Source of the DNA: Sarocladium kiliense | Lineage: Eukaryota; Ascomycota; Sordariomycetes; Hypocreales; Sarocladiaceae | Assembly (NCBI GenBank): GCA_030734395.1 | Contig: JAUZTG010000048.1 | Coordinates: 1,550,001 to 1,614,000 of the forward strand | DNA length: 64,000 bases | Direction: 5' to 3' | Shown here: one piece after another, positions 1 to 11,608 of the stretch | Layout: every line of letters begins with the position of its first letter | Numbering within the stretch: position 1 is the first letter of the stretch | Notes under the pieces: generated by a model | Seen by the model: only the letters and a program-made list of their open reading frames with translations | Told to the model about the DNA's origin: nothing | Databases searched by the model: none | Made by a program: the position numbers and the translations under genes

Positions 1-106
1 GGGTGAAGGAGAGCGACTCAACAGGCCAGGGACCGTCATGGTGGTTGTCGGTGTCCTGCGAGGACTCTTCGGTTGAGCTGGGTGGGCGATCTCGCTTTTC
101 TGACAT
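1..106 (-). CDS. N-terminal fragment of an unidentified protein, cut by the window edge
   Basis: On the reverse strand an ATG at 106-104, in the favourable context CAGCCATGT, opens a frame with no stop to the window edge. It gives 35 residues, beginning MSEKRDRPPSSTEESSQDTD and continuing into a PWPVESLSFT stretch. The charged, Ser/Thr-rich start followed by a Pro/Leu turn would suit the cytosolic N-terminus of a membrane transporter, but no domain is visible and the family is not identified. A second ATG at 39 in another frame is the less likely start. The neighbouring sequence is needed to settle it. Confidence 0.5.
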   Translation of the reverse strand, partial: MSEKRDRPPSSTEESSQDTDNHHDGPWPVESLSFT

Positions 107-1029
107 GGCTGTGGATTTGTCGGACTGTTGGATCTTGGAGTCCTCACATGGGGGAAGGCTCTTCAGAAGGAAGTTTAAAGGCCTGGAAAAGTTGATGCGG
201 CCTCGTTATCATGATTATTTGGATCCATCCATCCAATCCATGACCCGTGGTAGTGGAGATGGTTACTCCAGTGTTATGGGGCGCTAGCTTTAGTCAGGCC
301 GAGCGGGATCTCGAGACGGCAGAGAGCGAGAGGTAAGGCAGAGAGCTAAGGTTTGTCCTGTGATTTATCAGATCGGAATTACAGCCAGAGCAGAGGCCGA
401 GTGTTCCGAGTGATGGGGGAACGTCGCCAAGTATCTGAGTGTGCTGATCATGGATGCTATAGTGTTCAAGCAAGTCAGTCTTGCATCACCTTAGCGTTAT
501 GCAGGATAACGTTGAGGAACAATGCATTCTCTTGAGACCGGCGGTTTGCAGGCGAGGCTTCTTGGCAAAAGGACCCGATCCTTGCAACGGAATACTCGTG
601 TTCTCCTCAGCAAGCGTATGCCCTACTCTACAGTATGCACATGAATCAGCTTCCTCCTCTTCTTCTGAATTACTGACAGCCCTCAACCTGGCGCATGTCT
701 GATCTGAGTCGTGTGCTCCACAAGTGATCTACCAGGGTTGTAAATCCGTAAGTCCGTAGATCCGACTCAACTCACCGTGTCAGCCATGCTGAAGGTTGAG
801 AACATTGGCATCGTTCTTCCCTCCAGCCGAATGCCATGTTGAGTGCAAAACATACATTCTCAACTGGTCGTCAATGCAGGCACTCGTTGAGGGCTGTAGA
901 GTGCAGTTTCGCTAGGCTTTAGGCGTCTTCAACAGCCTCTTACAGCAAAGTCCGAGTGTCTCATAGGATGGTATTCAATTCTTGTCGTCAAGAAGTACGA
1001 CAAGAAAAAAATATTATTCAATTATGGTC
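107..1029. other. Intergenic, no gene seen
   Basis: This lies between the start of the left-edge gene and the 3' end of the glycosyltransferase gene. Short open frames are present on both strands, but none has splice-consistent extensions or a recognisable motif. It probably holds the promoter and 5' UTR of the left-edge gene and the terminator of the glycosyltransferase. Confidence 0.5.
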
Positions 1030-3293
1030 TCAATGACTAGAAGGACCAGCATGTCCGCTACGCTTTTGTTCGCCATCTACTCCTGCGCTATCGCCAGACT
1101 CCTCGTCGCTGACTGCTCTGGTCTTGCCCCAGCTAAACTCGTCGCAATGCAAAAGAGCATACACCAAGATGATCATGTTCATGAATGGCGATGCTACCAG
1201 GTAAATGAAGAAGCCGATGATGAATCGCAGCCTTGCGATCGGTGTATGCGGAAGCCATGTGACGATCATGAATGAGTACACCTGCCCGCTGGAGTTAGCT
1301 CTCAGAAGATCTCCCGAAGCTCGGAAAGAGGAAGATCTGGAGAGCAATGCGGACTTACATATCGAAACAGCAAAACGCTGATGAGGCCAACGAAAAGCTT
1401 ATTGTCGAAGATCCTGGCACCAAGTCTCACGAAGACAACAATGAGCGTCACAATGGCCGCTACCACGAATGGGCCAATCCACCAAGTAATAATCGTAATA
1501 AGCGAGCACAGCCGTTCGATCCATAAGATCCCCGGGCGAAAGATCATGACAAGCTCATTAGACTTGCTGCCTAGTGCCCATCGCTTTCGCTGCGAAAGGT
1601 AGACAGACCAGGACTGGGGTGCCGTTGTGAACGCTCTAGCTTGAAGAGCCTGGCGCGTTTGTGATTTGGGAAATTGCGAGAAGATGATGGACGCGTGGAT
1701 GGAGTCTTCGGAGTAGACGCCCATGATTTGCTCGGTCATGGTGTCGTTGGGCTTGGGGACGTGACCGAATCGCTCGCGGAGGACGACGTCGCCGAAAGTC
1801 GCCTCTTCGACTCGGATAAGCTGACAGCAGCCTGGAAGTCAAGACTCGAATCAGCGCATTGTTCGGGCAGCATGTTGAGGTGCTGAAATGGGCTCTCCGC
1901 TGGCTTACCTGGCAGACAATTGACTTTGCCAGTAACACGAGATTGGAACTCTCTCCTCAGTCCTTGCGTTATGTTATACTCCGTATTTTGTAAAAGGTTC
2001 CTATATCGCGGTTAGACATTTCTCAATACGACTCGTTCTGCACAATAAAACAAGCTGAGACGTACCAGAGGCCCCAAGGCTTCTCATCAAACTTGACCAA
2101 GACAGCGCCACAGACACCAACCACCTTTGGTCCGCCTCGTCTTATCGCCTTGATGAGCTCAAAGACGCAGTCCTTGTCGAAGACGGTGTCGCCATCCATG
2201 CCGCACAGGTAATCGACAGTGTCGAGGCCATAGTCCATGAGGATCGAACCTAGGTAGTCGAAGAACTCGGGATTGAACATTGTTGCAATGTGTCCCGATC
2301 TGTTCTTGTAATGCCAGAGAAACGATCTCGCCACGCATAAGCTGTCGCGTTTTCCCTGGTTATGCTTTTTGCCAATAATCACGTATGGCACGCCCTTGTA
2401 CGTGCCATGCTGAACAGTGACGCTCATAAAGAAACCATCCCTGGCACAGTAGCCATTGTCAAAGTATGTTCGCTTGCCACCAGCAAACATGTCGTTTAAC
2501 AGGAAATCTTGGGTCGTCTGTGTCTCGCCGGGAGCTCTGACATCGCCGTCGACCACAACCATGATCATGCGAGGATGCGCATCAATTTTGACCTGCTCTA
2601 CCAGGCTGGCAAGAGACGTCTCGACCTCAACTCGGTCCTCGTTGTAGCAAGGAAGCAGCATGATGAACTTCTCCAGTGGCTCCGGTGCCACATCCTTGAT
2701 GCGCAGCAGCTTCCGGCGCAAGAACGTGAATGCAGCGGCAATGGTGATAGATATGGCAAAGAATACTTGCGACATGGTGTTGATGCTCAGCAGAGGAAGG
2801 AAAATGTACCAATGGGTAGGGTATTGGTGGAAAGCCCAGATGAGCACGCCGTTGATTGAGACGAGCAAGAAGAGCAGAGTGTACTTTTGTAGTCTCAGTA
2901 GGCCTCGTGAGACTTTGTGAAGTTCTTGATCTGGATTCCATGGCTTTTTCAATTCTTCTTGGTAGATCGAGCTTTGGTATGAGCTGCTGCTCCCGTATCT
3001 TGATGTCAGACCGCCGCCAGGCCTCTGTTCCGCCATGTGTGTTAGATCTTGCGCACGTTCCGATATCCTTATCATATTCATTTACTTACCATCTGTGTCT
3101 CATTCTCATCAGATGGCTGTGGCAGATCTTGGCGTTCTGGATGACGGACGGGAAGCCCAGGAGGTGACACGTCGCCGTGGGGAGAGACATCGCCATGACT
3201 GCTGCGAGGAGAGTGAAGGGCAGTATCCGAGGCTGATCGACGAAGCTTGAAGCTCCTCGCGTCAAAATAGCCACTTGTTGAAGAATCTCCCAT
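1030..3293 (-). CDS. Processive family 2 glycosyltransferase, chitin/hyaluronan synthase-like
   Basis: Five exons (3293-3090, 3024-2066, 2000-1909, 1831-1359, 1281-1030) join in frame to 659 residues. It has a Ser-rich N-terminus, two membrane helices (about 115-170), and then a GT2 core with PCYNEDR, VVVDGD (about 227-229), CGMDGDT (about 345-347), LPGCCQLIRVEE, YSEDSIH (about 460) and QRKRW (about 499-503). Four or five further helices follow. The two Asp motifs, the ED motif and the QxxRW motif are those of processive synthases that polymerise UDP-sugars at the plasma membrane and extrude the chain (known from the family). At about 660 residues it is shorter than class I-VII chitin synthases and lacks their myosin or N-terminal extensions. 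The neighbouring divergent gene is a nucleotide-sugar dehydrogenase, so a uronic-acid-containing product is inferred. Substrate and product are not known. All junctions keep phase and none depends on a non-GT/AG site. Confidence 0.9.
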
Positions 3294-5479
3294 TTTTGAT
3301 AGGAACTTGATTTACAAAAGATACGCAAACCAAGAAAGAAAAGAGGGAGCTCAACGAGCAAGGAGGAGAAAGTCGCAACAACAGAAGTGCCAGAAATTCC
3401 ACCATGGCTTAAGCACCTTTTGGGTAAGCCTCATGCTAACATATAGGATAATGAGACAAGCGACGGGTTCGGTAGCTTTGCGTTCCTGGTGCAAAACTTC
3501 GTCTGAGGGGGCGACATCGGCAGATCCTACGGAGGGTCGACGAAGGCAAGACTTAGAGCCCCAATACTTGCATCGTGTAGACGCGCCTAAGCGACCGTTT
3601 GCGTGAAATGGATCTCGTTGCTATGGGAGGCAACGGTATCCTCACGTTCGGTACGGTCTAGATCAACTTCGTCCTGTGGAGTGCCAGAGGAAGGGGGAGA
3701 CCAGGGTTTGTCGATCGTCTGCTCACCCCTGTGATCGACGCCGCTTGCGGGCCGCATGCTCATGTCTCTCTCCCCAAAGTCATCCATCTCGTTCCGCGGT
3801 CGGGGGGCGGAACAAGATGCCAAAGCATTACATGCCATGCGGGAAACCCACACATACTTGGCTTCTGCAGTGGGCTCACAATTGATTGCCGATACCACCG
3901 CCTTCGCTTCTGGGGTGTTGGAATCGTATGATCAAGGTCTAAGTTGTCCAATGCCTTTGCCCGAAGCGGCCGTGTGAATGGCATAATGTGAATGGACGTT
4001 GGGCCTCTCGCTTACACGGGCCTCTGGTATGCAAACCCATGCCATGTGTGATGGGCTTGCATTCCTGGGCTGTCCCTTGGGCTTTCCTCCTTTTGGCGAT
4101 AAACGGGGTTTGGAATGAATTCTGACAGCTAAACCGACTTAAAGATAGACTAGGGGTCAACTGACAGGTGTGGGGTTGGGCTGCATTGCTCCGGTTCTGC
4201 AACTCGCGTGTAAGTGTGTATGTAAGTCATGGTCGGGATCATCAAGAACAGGGCACGCGACTTGTCTTATTTCCGCTTGAACAAAATTCATCACTATGGT
4301 GTTTCTATCAGGGTCATATCTTGTGCCTGTTCTAGGGTTCTTATAGAGTCAGGTGGCATTCGGTCGGCTTGTCCAAGCTCGGCCCTACAGATATCTCGTT
4401 CTCGTGTCCTGGAACTCACCTGCTATATCCGCCTGTCTCGGTTATAACGCCACTTTGCCGCACATCTGTTCTTACTTAGAAGGCGCCCTGTTGACAGTTC
4501 TGTGCTCGGGCTGAATCATGTCTCCGAGCTGCCCGGCAACGTGGTACTCAACCCCAGGCGCCTTGTGGCTGTCTGACTCTGTTCGCAAACGTGGGCAACG
4601 GTCTTCTCCTTGCTCGTCCCTTAGCCACCATTCCAGCATTATCACCTCACTCTCTTCCTGCTTTGGCTTGTCGATATTCAGTCTGAAGCCACAACTTCCG
4701 CTTTGAGAGCCTTGGCCTGAACAGACTACCCGGAGTTGGTCGACTTGCCATGTCCAGATCGAGCGGTGGCCTGACGATCTTGAAGTTCGAGCGGCCGCTC
4801 CTGGGGCAAGGGAACATGTGTTGGTCAACGGCTGACTTGAGGCTTGACTAGTTTTGTCGTCGCTCGTCGTTCTGGGAATAGTCGTCACACTTTGAGTCTG
4901 CTTCTAGTGTTCTGGGCTGGTTGATATCCACGTGTTGGCGGGTGCCTTCGGCCATTCGGAGAATATACGAACATGCGACGGTCTTAACCGGGCGGCCGGG
5001 AACGGTTCTTTTAGGTCTGAGGATATTCTAGCTCTTCGTCCCTGTGCTTTGAAGCTTCCTGGCATCTGCCGCATTTGGCTTGGACACAAGCCAACTTGTG
5101 CTTGAGTGAACTAGGCAAGCCTCATGTCTGTCTAGATCGATGCCAGAGGAGAAGACCATGACCTTATGATCTTTCGGCACACTTCTTCGGATGCTTTCGT
5201 TCTTGTCATCACAGCCTGAGCGGTTTTCGTTCTCGTCCATGTCCGCTTCCGCTGGCATCAGATGTTTAGTCGGTTCAATAGTCTAGAACTTTGACGTCTT
5301 CAATGACGAGAAGAATCAAGTTGGGCTTGTATGTATCGTATATAACCAGACCTGAGACCTATGATCTGCATGCCTGTCTCGGAAAGTCTGCTGGTCCATG
5401 ATTTAAAGTTGTTCGCTATAGTCCTTGATTCTTTGCCTCTATTTCTCGAACATACTCAACACCGCAACCAACACCGACG
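3294..5479. promoter_or_regulatory. 2.2-kb shared promoter region between divergent genes
   Basis: This separates the divergent glycosyltransferase and dehydrogenase starts. Reverse frames such as 4472-4888 begin with GTG and have no recognisable motif, so I call no gene. The length is large for this window and may hold an upstream regulatory region or a noncoding transcript. Confidence 0.45.
5338..5345 (+). promoter_or_regulatory. Possible TATA box of the dehydrogenase gene
   Basis: GTATATAA lies about 135 bases before the ATG at 5480. The stretch just before the ATG is an A/C-rich leader (CAACACCGCAACCAACACCG), typical of fungal 5' UTRs. No transcript start can be seen directly. Confidence 0.35.
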
Positions 5480-6905
5480 ATGTCTCAGAGGTCGACTCTC
5501 GCAAGGTGTGCCAGTCAGGGAGACTTCTACACCTTAAAGGATACACCCATCACAACTATCAAGGAGTATTCTCTCAACGATCCTAGTTTCCCTCCTACAC
5601 CCCCCGATACTCCACTGAAGGAATCGTTTCAACTCCCATCCCTACACCCCTATATCGTCGCTCCGGAGACCAGCCCTGTTGTGGCAGTGATTGGTACCGG
5701 CTATGTGGGCACTCATCTCATCGAAGTGTTCGCATCACAGTATCAGACCTTGGGTTTCGACATCTCACAGAAGCGCATCAACGAGATTCAAGAGCAATTC
5801 TCCGTCAATGAGAGAGTTGAACTGACTGCTGATGCTGGTCGTCTGGCTTCGGCAACCCACTTCCTGATCTCGGTTCCGACCCTACTCCTTCCCAACAAAT
5901 CTATTGATTCGTCGTACCTCCGAAGTGCGCTTGCGACTGTCTCGGAATATGCCCGTCCTGGGGCAACGATTGTGGTTGAGAGCTCCGTGGCGGTGGGCAT
6001 GACCCGAGAGCTCCTTGGTCCTATCGCACTTAGAAACAATTGCTATGCCGGAATGTCCCCTGAGGTCAGCTGCTGCTGGATCCATGTTACCGTCAAGTCG
6101 CTGCTAACGTTTCTTCTAGCGAGTTGACCCTGGACGTACAGTGCCTGCAGCGCATCAGATCCCGAAGGTTGTCTCGGGGCTTGACGATGTCGTCCCCGGT
6201 TCACTGAATCAGATCGTGCTTCTGTACGAACAGGTGTTCGATCGTGTGGTACCAGTCTCTAAGCCTGAGGTGGCTGAAATGACGAAGCTCTACGAGAATT
6301 GCCAACGCATGATGTGCATAGCTTATGCCAACGAGATGGCAAATGCTTGCGAGGCGCATGACATTGATCCATACGAGGTATGCGATGCAGCAGCGACAAA
6401 GCCATTCGGATACATGCCGTATAGCCCTGGTCCTGGGGTTGGCGGTCACTGTATTCCTGTGAACCCATACTACCTCCTATCCAACAACGAGTTCCCGATC
6501 CTTCAAGCCGCAACTGAGTCGATGTGGCAGCGTCCGCTCGATCACGCAAGAAAGTGCATGGCATCCTTGAGAGACTCAAAGCCCTGGTTATTCAAGGCCG
6601 ATCGTGAGGCTCGTGTGCTGGTCGTTGGCGTTGGCTTCAAGCCTGGCCAATCGACCCTTAGCAACTCGCCAGGATTGGCGCTCATACGCGGACTTACTGA
6701 GTCGGAGAACATTGAGATTGACTTTGCAGACTCTATGGTGTCTCAGGAAATGGTGCCTTGGGTACAAAGGCTAGATGACGAGGATTGGACATTGGAAGGT
6801 TTGGAGGACTACGATATGATTGTTGTGACAATACGCCAGGTTGGACACGACTTCAGCATTTTGGACAGCCTCCAGCGTCCCCTGGTCAAGTTCCTCTGCA
6901 GATAG
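5480..6905 (+). CDS. Nucleotide-sugar 6-dehydrogenase (UDP-Glc/GDP-Man DH family, UDP-HexNAc-like)
   Basis: Two exons (5480-6064, 6120-6905) join within SPE|RVDPG to give 456 residues. After about 70 Ser/Pro-rich residues comes the NAD-binding fold (VVAVIGTGYVGTHL), then the EMTKLYEN motif with catalytic Lys251 and Asn255, and the active-site GPGVGGHCIPV with nucleophile Cys306. A C-terminal UDP-binding domain has VVGVGFKPG. The family oxidises C6 of a UDP- or GDP-sugar twice with NAD+ to make the uronate (known). The GPGVGGHCIP form is the one I associate with UDP-GlcNAc/ManNAc dehydrogenases such as WbpA rather than UDP-glucose dehydrogenase. The next position, usually Asp in VDP, is Asn310 here. 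It is divergent from the synthase-like gene and is inferred to supply its activated uronic acid. The exact sugar is uncertain. Confidence 0.9.
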
Positions 6906-8393
6906 ACGGTTCTGGTTTTGGCGTTAATGTGGAAATGGGTATTGAAACTCTAAGAAGCTGCTCCACAGAGCCAAGCAGGGTCTGTGATCCCTTAGGCATG
7001 CCACTAACATCCGGGCTGAGTTGAAGTCAAAGCGACTATCAGCACTCCCGAGAGTCTGGTTCATTCTCTTCAAAAGTCCCACTTCGGTGGACTTCCTCAA
7101 AACTAGCAAAGGCTTAGCAAGTCGGCATTCTAAAGGCGTCAAGTGGGAATCCCGTTGCGAATCATTTTCGCTAGTTGACAAGCGTCGGTCATGGAGTTAT
7201 TACATTTGCTCCTTGTATTGACTGATCATGTGTCTCCATCGTTGTCTCAGTCTTCCCAACCCGGACCCGTCAATATGCTAGTTGGAAACGATAAATGGCA
7301 CTAGGTGCCAGCCACAAGGCGATGGGGTAAACAATGGAACGTGGCCACCTCAAACTACCGCATTTTAGCTTGCGCCTTCAAAACTGATATCAATGCCTTG
7401 GTCATTAGCTGCCTATATTCGGTGCTACTTGTGCCACTATCAACAAGTACTTGGCCTTAAGTGCTAAGGGGTCCTTGTCTGAAGAAGCCTAGCAAGAAGT
7501 TCCTTTCTTTGGACGTCGAAAGTCTTTCATTCTCGACGCGCACGAACAAAGTCCCCTATACTTACTTCAGCTCCTTTTCGCTACCTTCTAAACTGCTACA
7601 GGTTCCCAAGGGCTTGGGCCAAGTCAAATTTTTCATGTTCCCTTTAGAGTATCAGACCCGAGAGGTTCTCTCTACTTATCAACAATCGCCTCGGTATCGT
7701 TTCTGAACAATAGGCAAGGCAATACCACTTCCCTGCTTGCTGTCGAAGAGATATCAAAGATGCACAAGCTTTCAACTGTAGTTGCGTAAGAACACATCTG
7801 ATGGCATAGCGCTGGGCAACAACTGTATTAGGAGATACCTCGAGGGACGGTACGACATGCGAGCTACGAGACTCTATCGTGACTGATGCAGACTCAGATA
7901 ACGCTGAGTTGGAAGATCTGCCACCGCAGCAAACCCAGGTTTTGGAGAAGGGCCCAATGCTGTTAGTAATGACCTCCAGATATGTGCTCAAGGTAGAGTG
8001 TCATTTACTGCCAAGCATTGCTCAAGGTTCATCTGGCTGTAACTACCATTGCCTGAGTACCAGTCAATCCCACGTTCACCTGACAAGTACAGCATCAAGC
8101 AGAACATAGGGGAACATGATGTCCTGGTATTATTGTCTAAAGAGGAATAATAAAACAAAATCGCTAAAATCGCGTCGACAGGCATTATCATGAACCATCT
8201 GTCGACATGCCTCTTGATGGCGGTAAAGACGGGGGAGGGTATCCAAACTTTCGCTTTCCAAATTTCACAATCTTGTGCAGCCCTCCATCGCCTCAAGTCT
8301 CGCTGCTCCATTGAAGAGCAGCATCCAGAGTGTAAGGCCCAAGCCAGCAGACCTCACTGTTATCCTTACCAATGCAAGGAAGTAGTTTCCACT
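6906..8393. other. Intergenic between convergent genes, nothing identified
   Basis: These 1.5 kb separate the 3' ends of the dehydrogenase and Sur7-like genes. The longest frames (7461-7706, 7644-7991) begin with non-ATG codons and show no domain. I see no RNA gene or repeat. Confidence 0.5.
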
Positions 8394-9502
8394 TTAGTAG
8401 CTGCCCTTGCGATCAACCATCTTCTTGTCGCGCCTCTTCTGGACGCACAGCACGCAGAACCTTGTCGTCCAGAACACGGCCGCGAAGATCATACATCCAG
8501 CCGCAACCCAGCTGATGATGAGGAAGTTCTTGCCACGCGAGGCATGAACGTTTGCCTCCTTGGCGACTTTGTTCAGCTCAGAGATGCCCTTCGTTCCGAC
8601 GACAGTGACGATCACGGAGCCGATGGTCAGGGCGAGGGCGCCGAGGCCGGCCAGGATGAAGTTGATGAGGACAAGGAGGCGGGATGACGCGAGGATGAGG
8701 GAGCCGATACAGGCGAGGACAGCAAGACCGCAGAAGCCCATGCCGACGACGTAGACGATGAAGATGGCGAGAAGGAGGTCGTTGATGAGGTCGATCTTCT
8801 CCTGGATCTCCGGGGGCCAGTCGATGTCGGCGAGACTGATACCCAAATCGCCAATGGAGAGCTCCTGGTCAAGCATCTCGGTGAGGTTGAGGCGGTCTAT
8901 CAAATTGTGTTAGATCCGCGTCTATGGAAATCCTGAATCAATCTTGCAGGGCGACTTACAGGTTGGAGTAGTATCAGTACAGTCAGTGACATTGAGTGAA
9001 GGGCTGGAGACTGTAGAGTTGGGCTCCCATGAGCCGTGGCAGGCCGACATGACATGGATGGAGTACCAGTCAGAGATGCCGAGACGGTCGGCAACTTGCT
9101 CAATTACATCGTTGGTAATGTTGTTGGCCTTGTCCCTAGCATCGTCGCCAATCTCGTCAAGCTTGTCCTTGGTGTCGTCCTTGACATCATTCCATTTATC
9201 CTTGAGGTCGTCGGCGAGGTCACGCTGCTTGAGAGAGTCGATGATGTTGTCAAGATCGAGTTCGTCCCATGGGATCACGTCTTGGCCGATCTTGGAGGTA
9301 TTGAGCTGAGATTGAGGTTAGTTGGGGTGAAAGGGAAGTCGGATTTGCGGCGGCAAGGGTATCGGTCACTTACGCGGACAATATCATAGTCCTCCATGAA
9401 CCCTTCGTTGCGCCCGGCGAAGAGACATAGTGAGGACAGAACGATGCCAACTATTGACAGTGCTAGAGGAAGCAGGATGACGAGTCTCGCGAGAACGCCC
9501 AT
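8394..9502 (-). CDS. Sur7/PalI family four-helix membrane protein
   Basis: Three exons (9502-9374, 9305-8960, 8896-8394) give 325 residues. A first helix (about 5-30) is followed by a long external loop with DWYSIHVMSACHGSW, which matches the Sur7-type YSxHVxxxCxG signature. Three further helices then lie between about 190 and 300, and the tail is short and basic. Sur7/PalI proteins sit in cortical plasma-membrane domains (eisosomes/MCC) or act in ambient pH sensing (known from the family), but the sequence does not say which applies here. Within the loop, about residues 60-105 are rich in Asp and Lys in an amphipathic DxxKDK-like pattern, which is unusual for the family. The gene converges with the dehydrogenase gene and has a 2.1-kb upstream gap. 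Confidence 0.82.
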
Positions 9503-11608
9503 GGTGTGCGTTGGGCTGTAGTTGATTCGTGTGGCGAAGGGATGCTTGCTGGTTCGGTTCAGGTTGTCAAGGGACGCGATGAGGCGACACGAGGTTAAGA
9601 AAAGCAGGCACGCTGTACGCTGGGAGAAGACAGAGGCGGGAACATGTGGGAACAGGTACGGAGAGGCATGTCAAGGCTGAGGCTGTTCCAAGACAGCAAT
9701 ATATATTCACATTCCACAGCAGCAAAAGCCAAATCAGGGAGGGTCCGGGGTGTCTCCTTGGTGCCTTGCCATGTCATTCACGCCAACGTGCGTAGGACAG
9801 CCATGATGACGATGATGGACCCAAGACCCAATCGCAGTTGTTCTTTGTCTGGGTCCAAACATGGTTACGGGCGGCACCCCGACCGCGACCTAAACTCAGT
9901 CTCGCGGACCAGGCTCAGCTCAGCCATTCACAGCACGGCCTGAATGAGACAAAGAGGATCGCCCAGCGGCCCCAGGCCAAGGGGTGCAAGCGATAGAGCA
10001 AAGCCGTGAAGGTGGTCGGGCTTTGGGGGTCGTCTGCCGGCGCTTGCGTCATAGCAACACGGCTCAAAGGGAACACGGCCACTACCTACGTAATCCGTTC
10101 AAAAAAAGGGAAAACAGGCTTTCAGGGTCGTGCGTCTAGCAGGGGTGCCATGATCCATCGGTGGTGTGGAGGTGGCATTGGCATCGGCATTGGCTGCAGC
10201 ATGTGCTTTGCTGTAAGGGGACAACAGCCACTGCCAGTCAAACAAACTGGCTGCTGATGCATCCTGGAGCAGTGCTGCTTTTAGCCTGAGCCAGCGACTG
10301 AGCCGAGCCATGACTGAACAATTACAAGCGCCGCTTTTAGTTTCGGTCGCCCCTCGCATACCTTACGTAATCCAGCTACCTCCAGCTACCCTATATACGT
10401 AAATCACCAGGTATCTCCGTAGACTCACGTTGGAATTTCGACCCTAAGAGCGTATATTATCCTGGCAGAACATTGCAGTTCATCGTCAGTGCTCTAGTGT
10501 AGTCACAGAAAACAGAGATGGTGTGAGATTTATCTCGCGGACTCTGTTTTGTCGCCCGTGAAGATCCTGTACTTGATGTCCAACCCCCTAGTCCAATGCG
10601 GACGACCAATGTATCCCAACAACCGAAGCCCTCCACGAAATATTGCGTGAAGCAAAATACTACCATCCCAGGTAAAACTATGCCGCATGAATAGCCCTGG
10701 CAAGTTAATACATAAGCAGTAGATTGACAAGCGGGCTCATAGACGCACATTGTGCTGCGCTGCATCACGCCAAGTTCACTGAGCCATGGTCTTCAGCTGG
10801 CTGTTGTTCTCTATGGCGAGACGTGTTACTCGGTCGATCTTCTTGGGCAATAGATTTGCGAGATGTCGACAGAGACTGGCTGAGATCATTGTCTTTTCGA
10901 TGCCGTTGCTGATAGGTGTCAAGGACTGGACTGGGTGCAAGGATGGAGCAACGAAGCCTCGGGTCTCTTTTCCGTACTTCGCCTTTGTCGTCTCACATCT
11001 TTGTTGTATTTCACACGACGAACAGAGAAAGAAGGAGTTGCAGCTATGAGCCTTTGACAACTTTTGCTGTGGTCTGTGATAAGCCCATGGTTATCGTCGT
11101 AACGCAGTTCCGTATTGGGACATGATACCCTCCAAGCTAGGTTCGAGATCGTACCTTGGGTAATACTGCACTTGCTTAAGCGGTTCAGAGGGTGAATGTG
11201 CCACGAAAAAAACGCAGAGGGCAGTCTTGAAAAGTCGACTTCAGACATCTTACTTTGCCTCTTTCAGCCAAAGGTAACGCTTCATTTGCATGCAAATTCG
11301 TACGTACTATAGTTTTCGAAACCCCAAGTGCAATGGCACTCGAAGACAACTTCAACGCAGGAAGTATGAGACGGCGGTCTATCCAATCCAACGGGGTTGA
11401 AGATACGTTTAAGCTTTACTACCCTTCCTGTAATTTCATCAGATCTCGCGCCCTCAATCAAAAACGTTCAGTCACGGAACCGAAGAATGGGCGTCGAAGT
11501 TAAACTTTCTCAGTTTACTGATACTGTAGTCCACCGGCCCTTGCTCATCGGCTTACTGGCCTCCTGCAACGTTCTGCGTTCCGCGAACAAGGTTGGAAAA
11601 GTATAGAG
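9503..11608. other. 2.1-kb gap between divergent genes, no gene seen
   Basis: This is the upstream region of the Sur7-like gene (reverse) and the MFS gene (forward). An ATATATATT stretch at 9699-9707 may be the TATA element of the Sur7-like gene. Around 10346-10412 there are several short TACCT/TACGTA-type motifs like those in two other gaps. Frames such as 10457-10768 and 11185-11391 have no family features. Confidence 0.45.

Noticed and set aside
4472..4888. 138-codon reverse open frame in the divergent promoter
   Set aside because: It begins with GTG, has no ATG in good context near its start, no recognisable motif and no splice continuation. Composition looks like noncoding sequence.
9036..9389. 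Forward frame over the Sur7-like gene
   Set aside because: Antisense to the repeat-rich loop of the Sur7-like protein. It crosses that gene's intron, and the Val/Leu-rich composition follows from reading the Asp/Lys codons in reverse.
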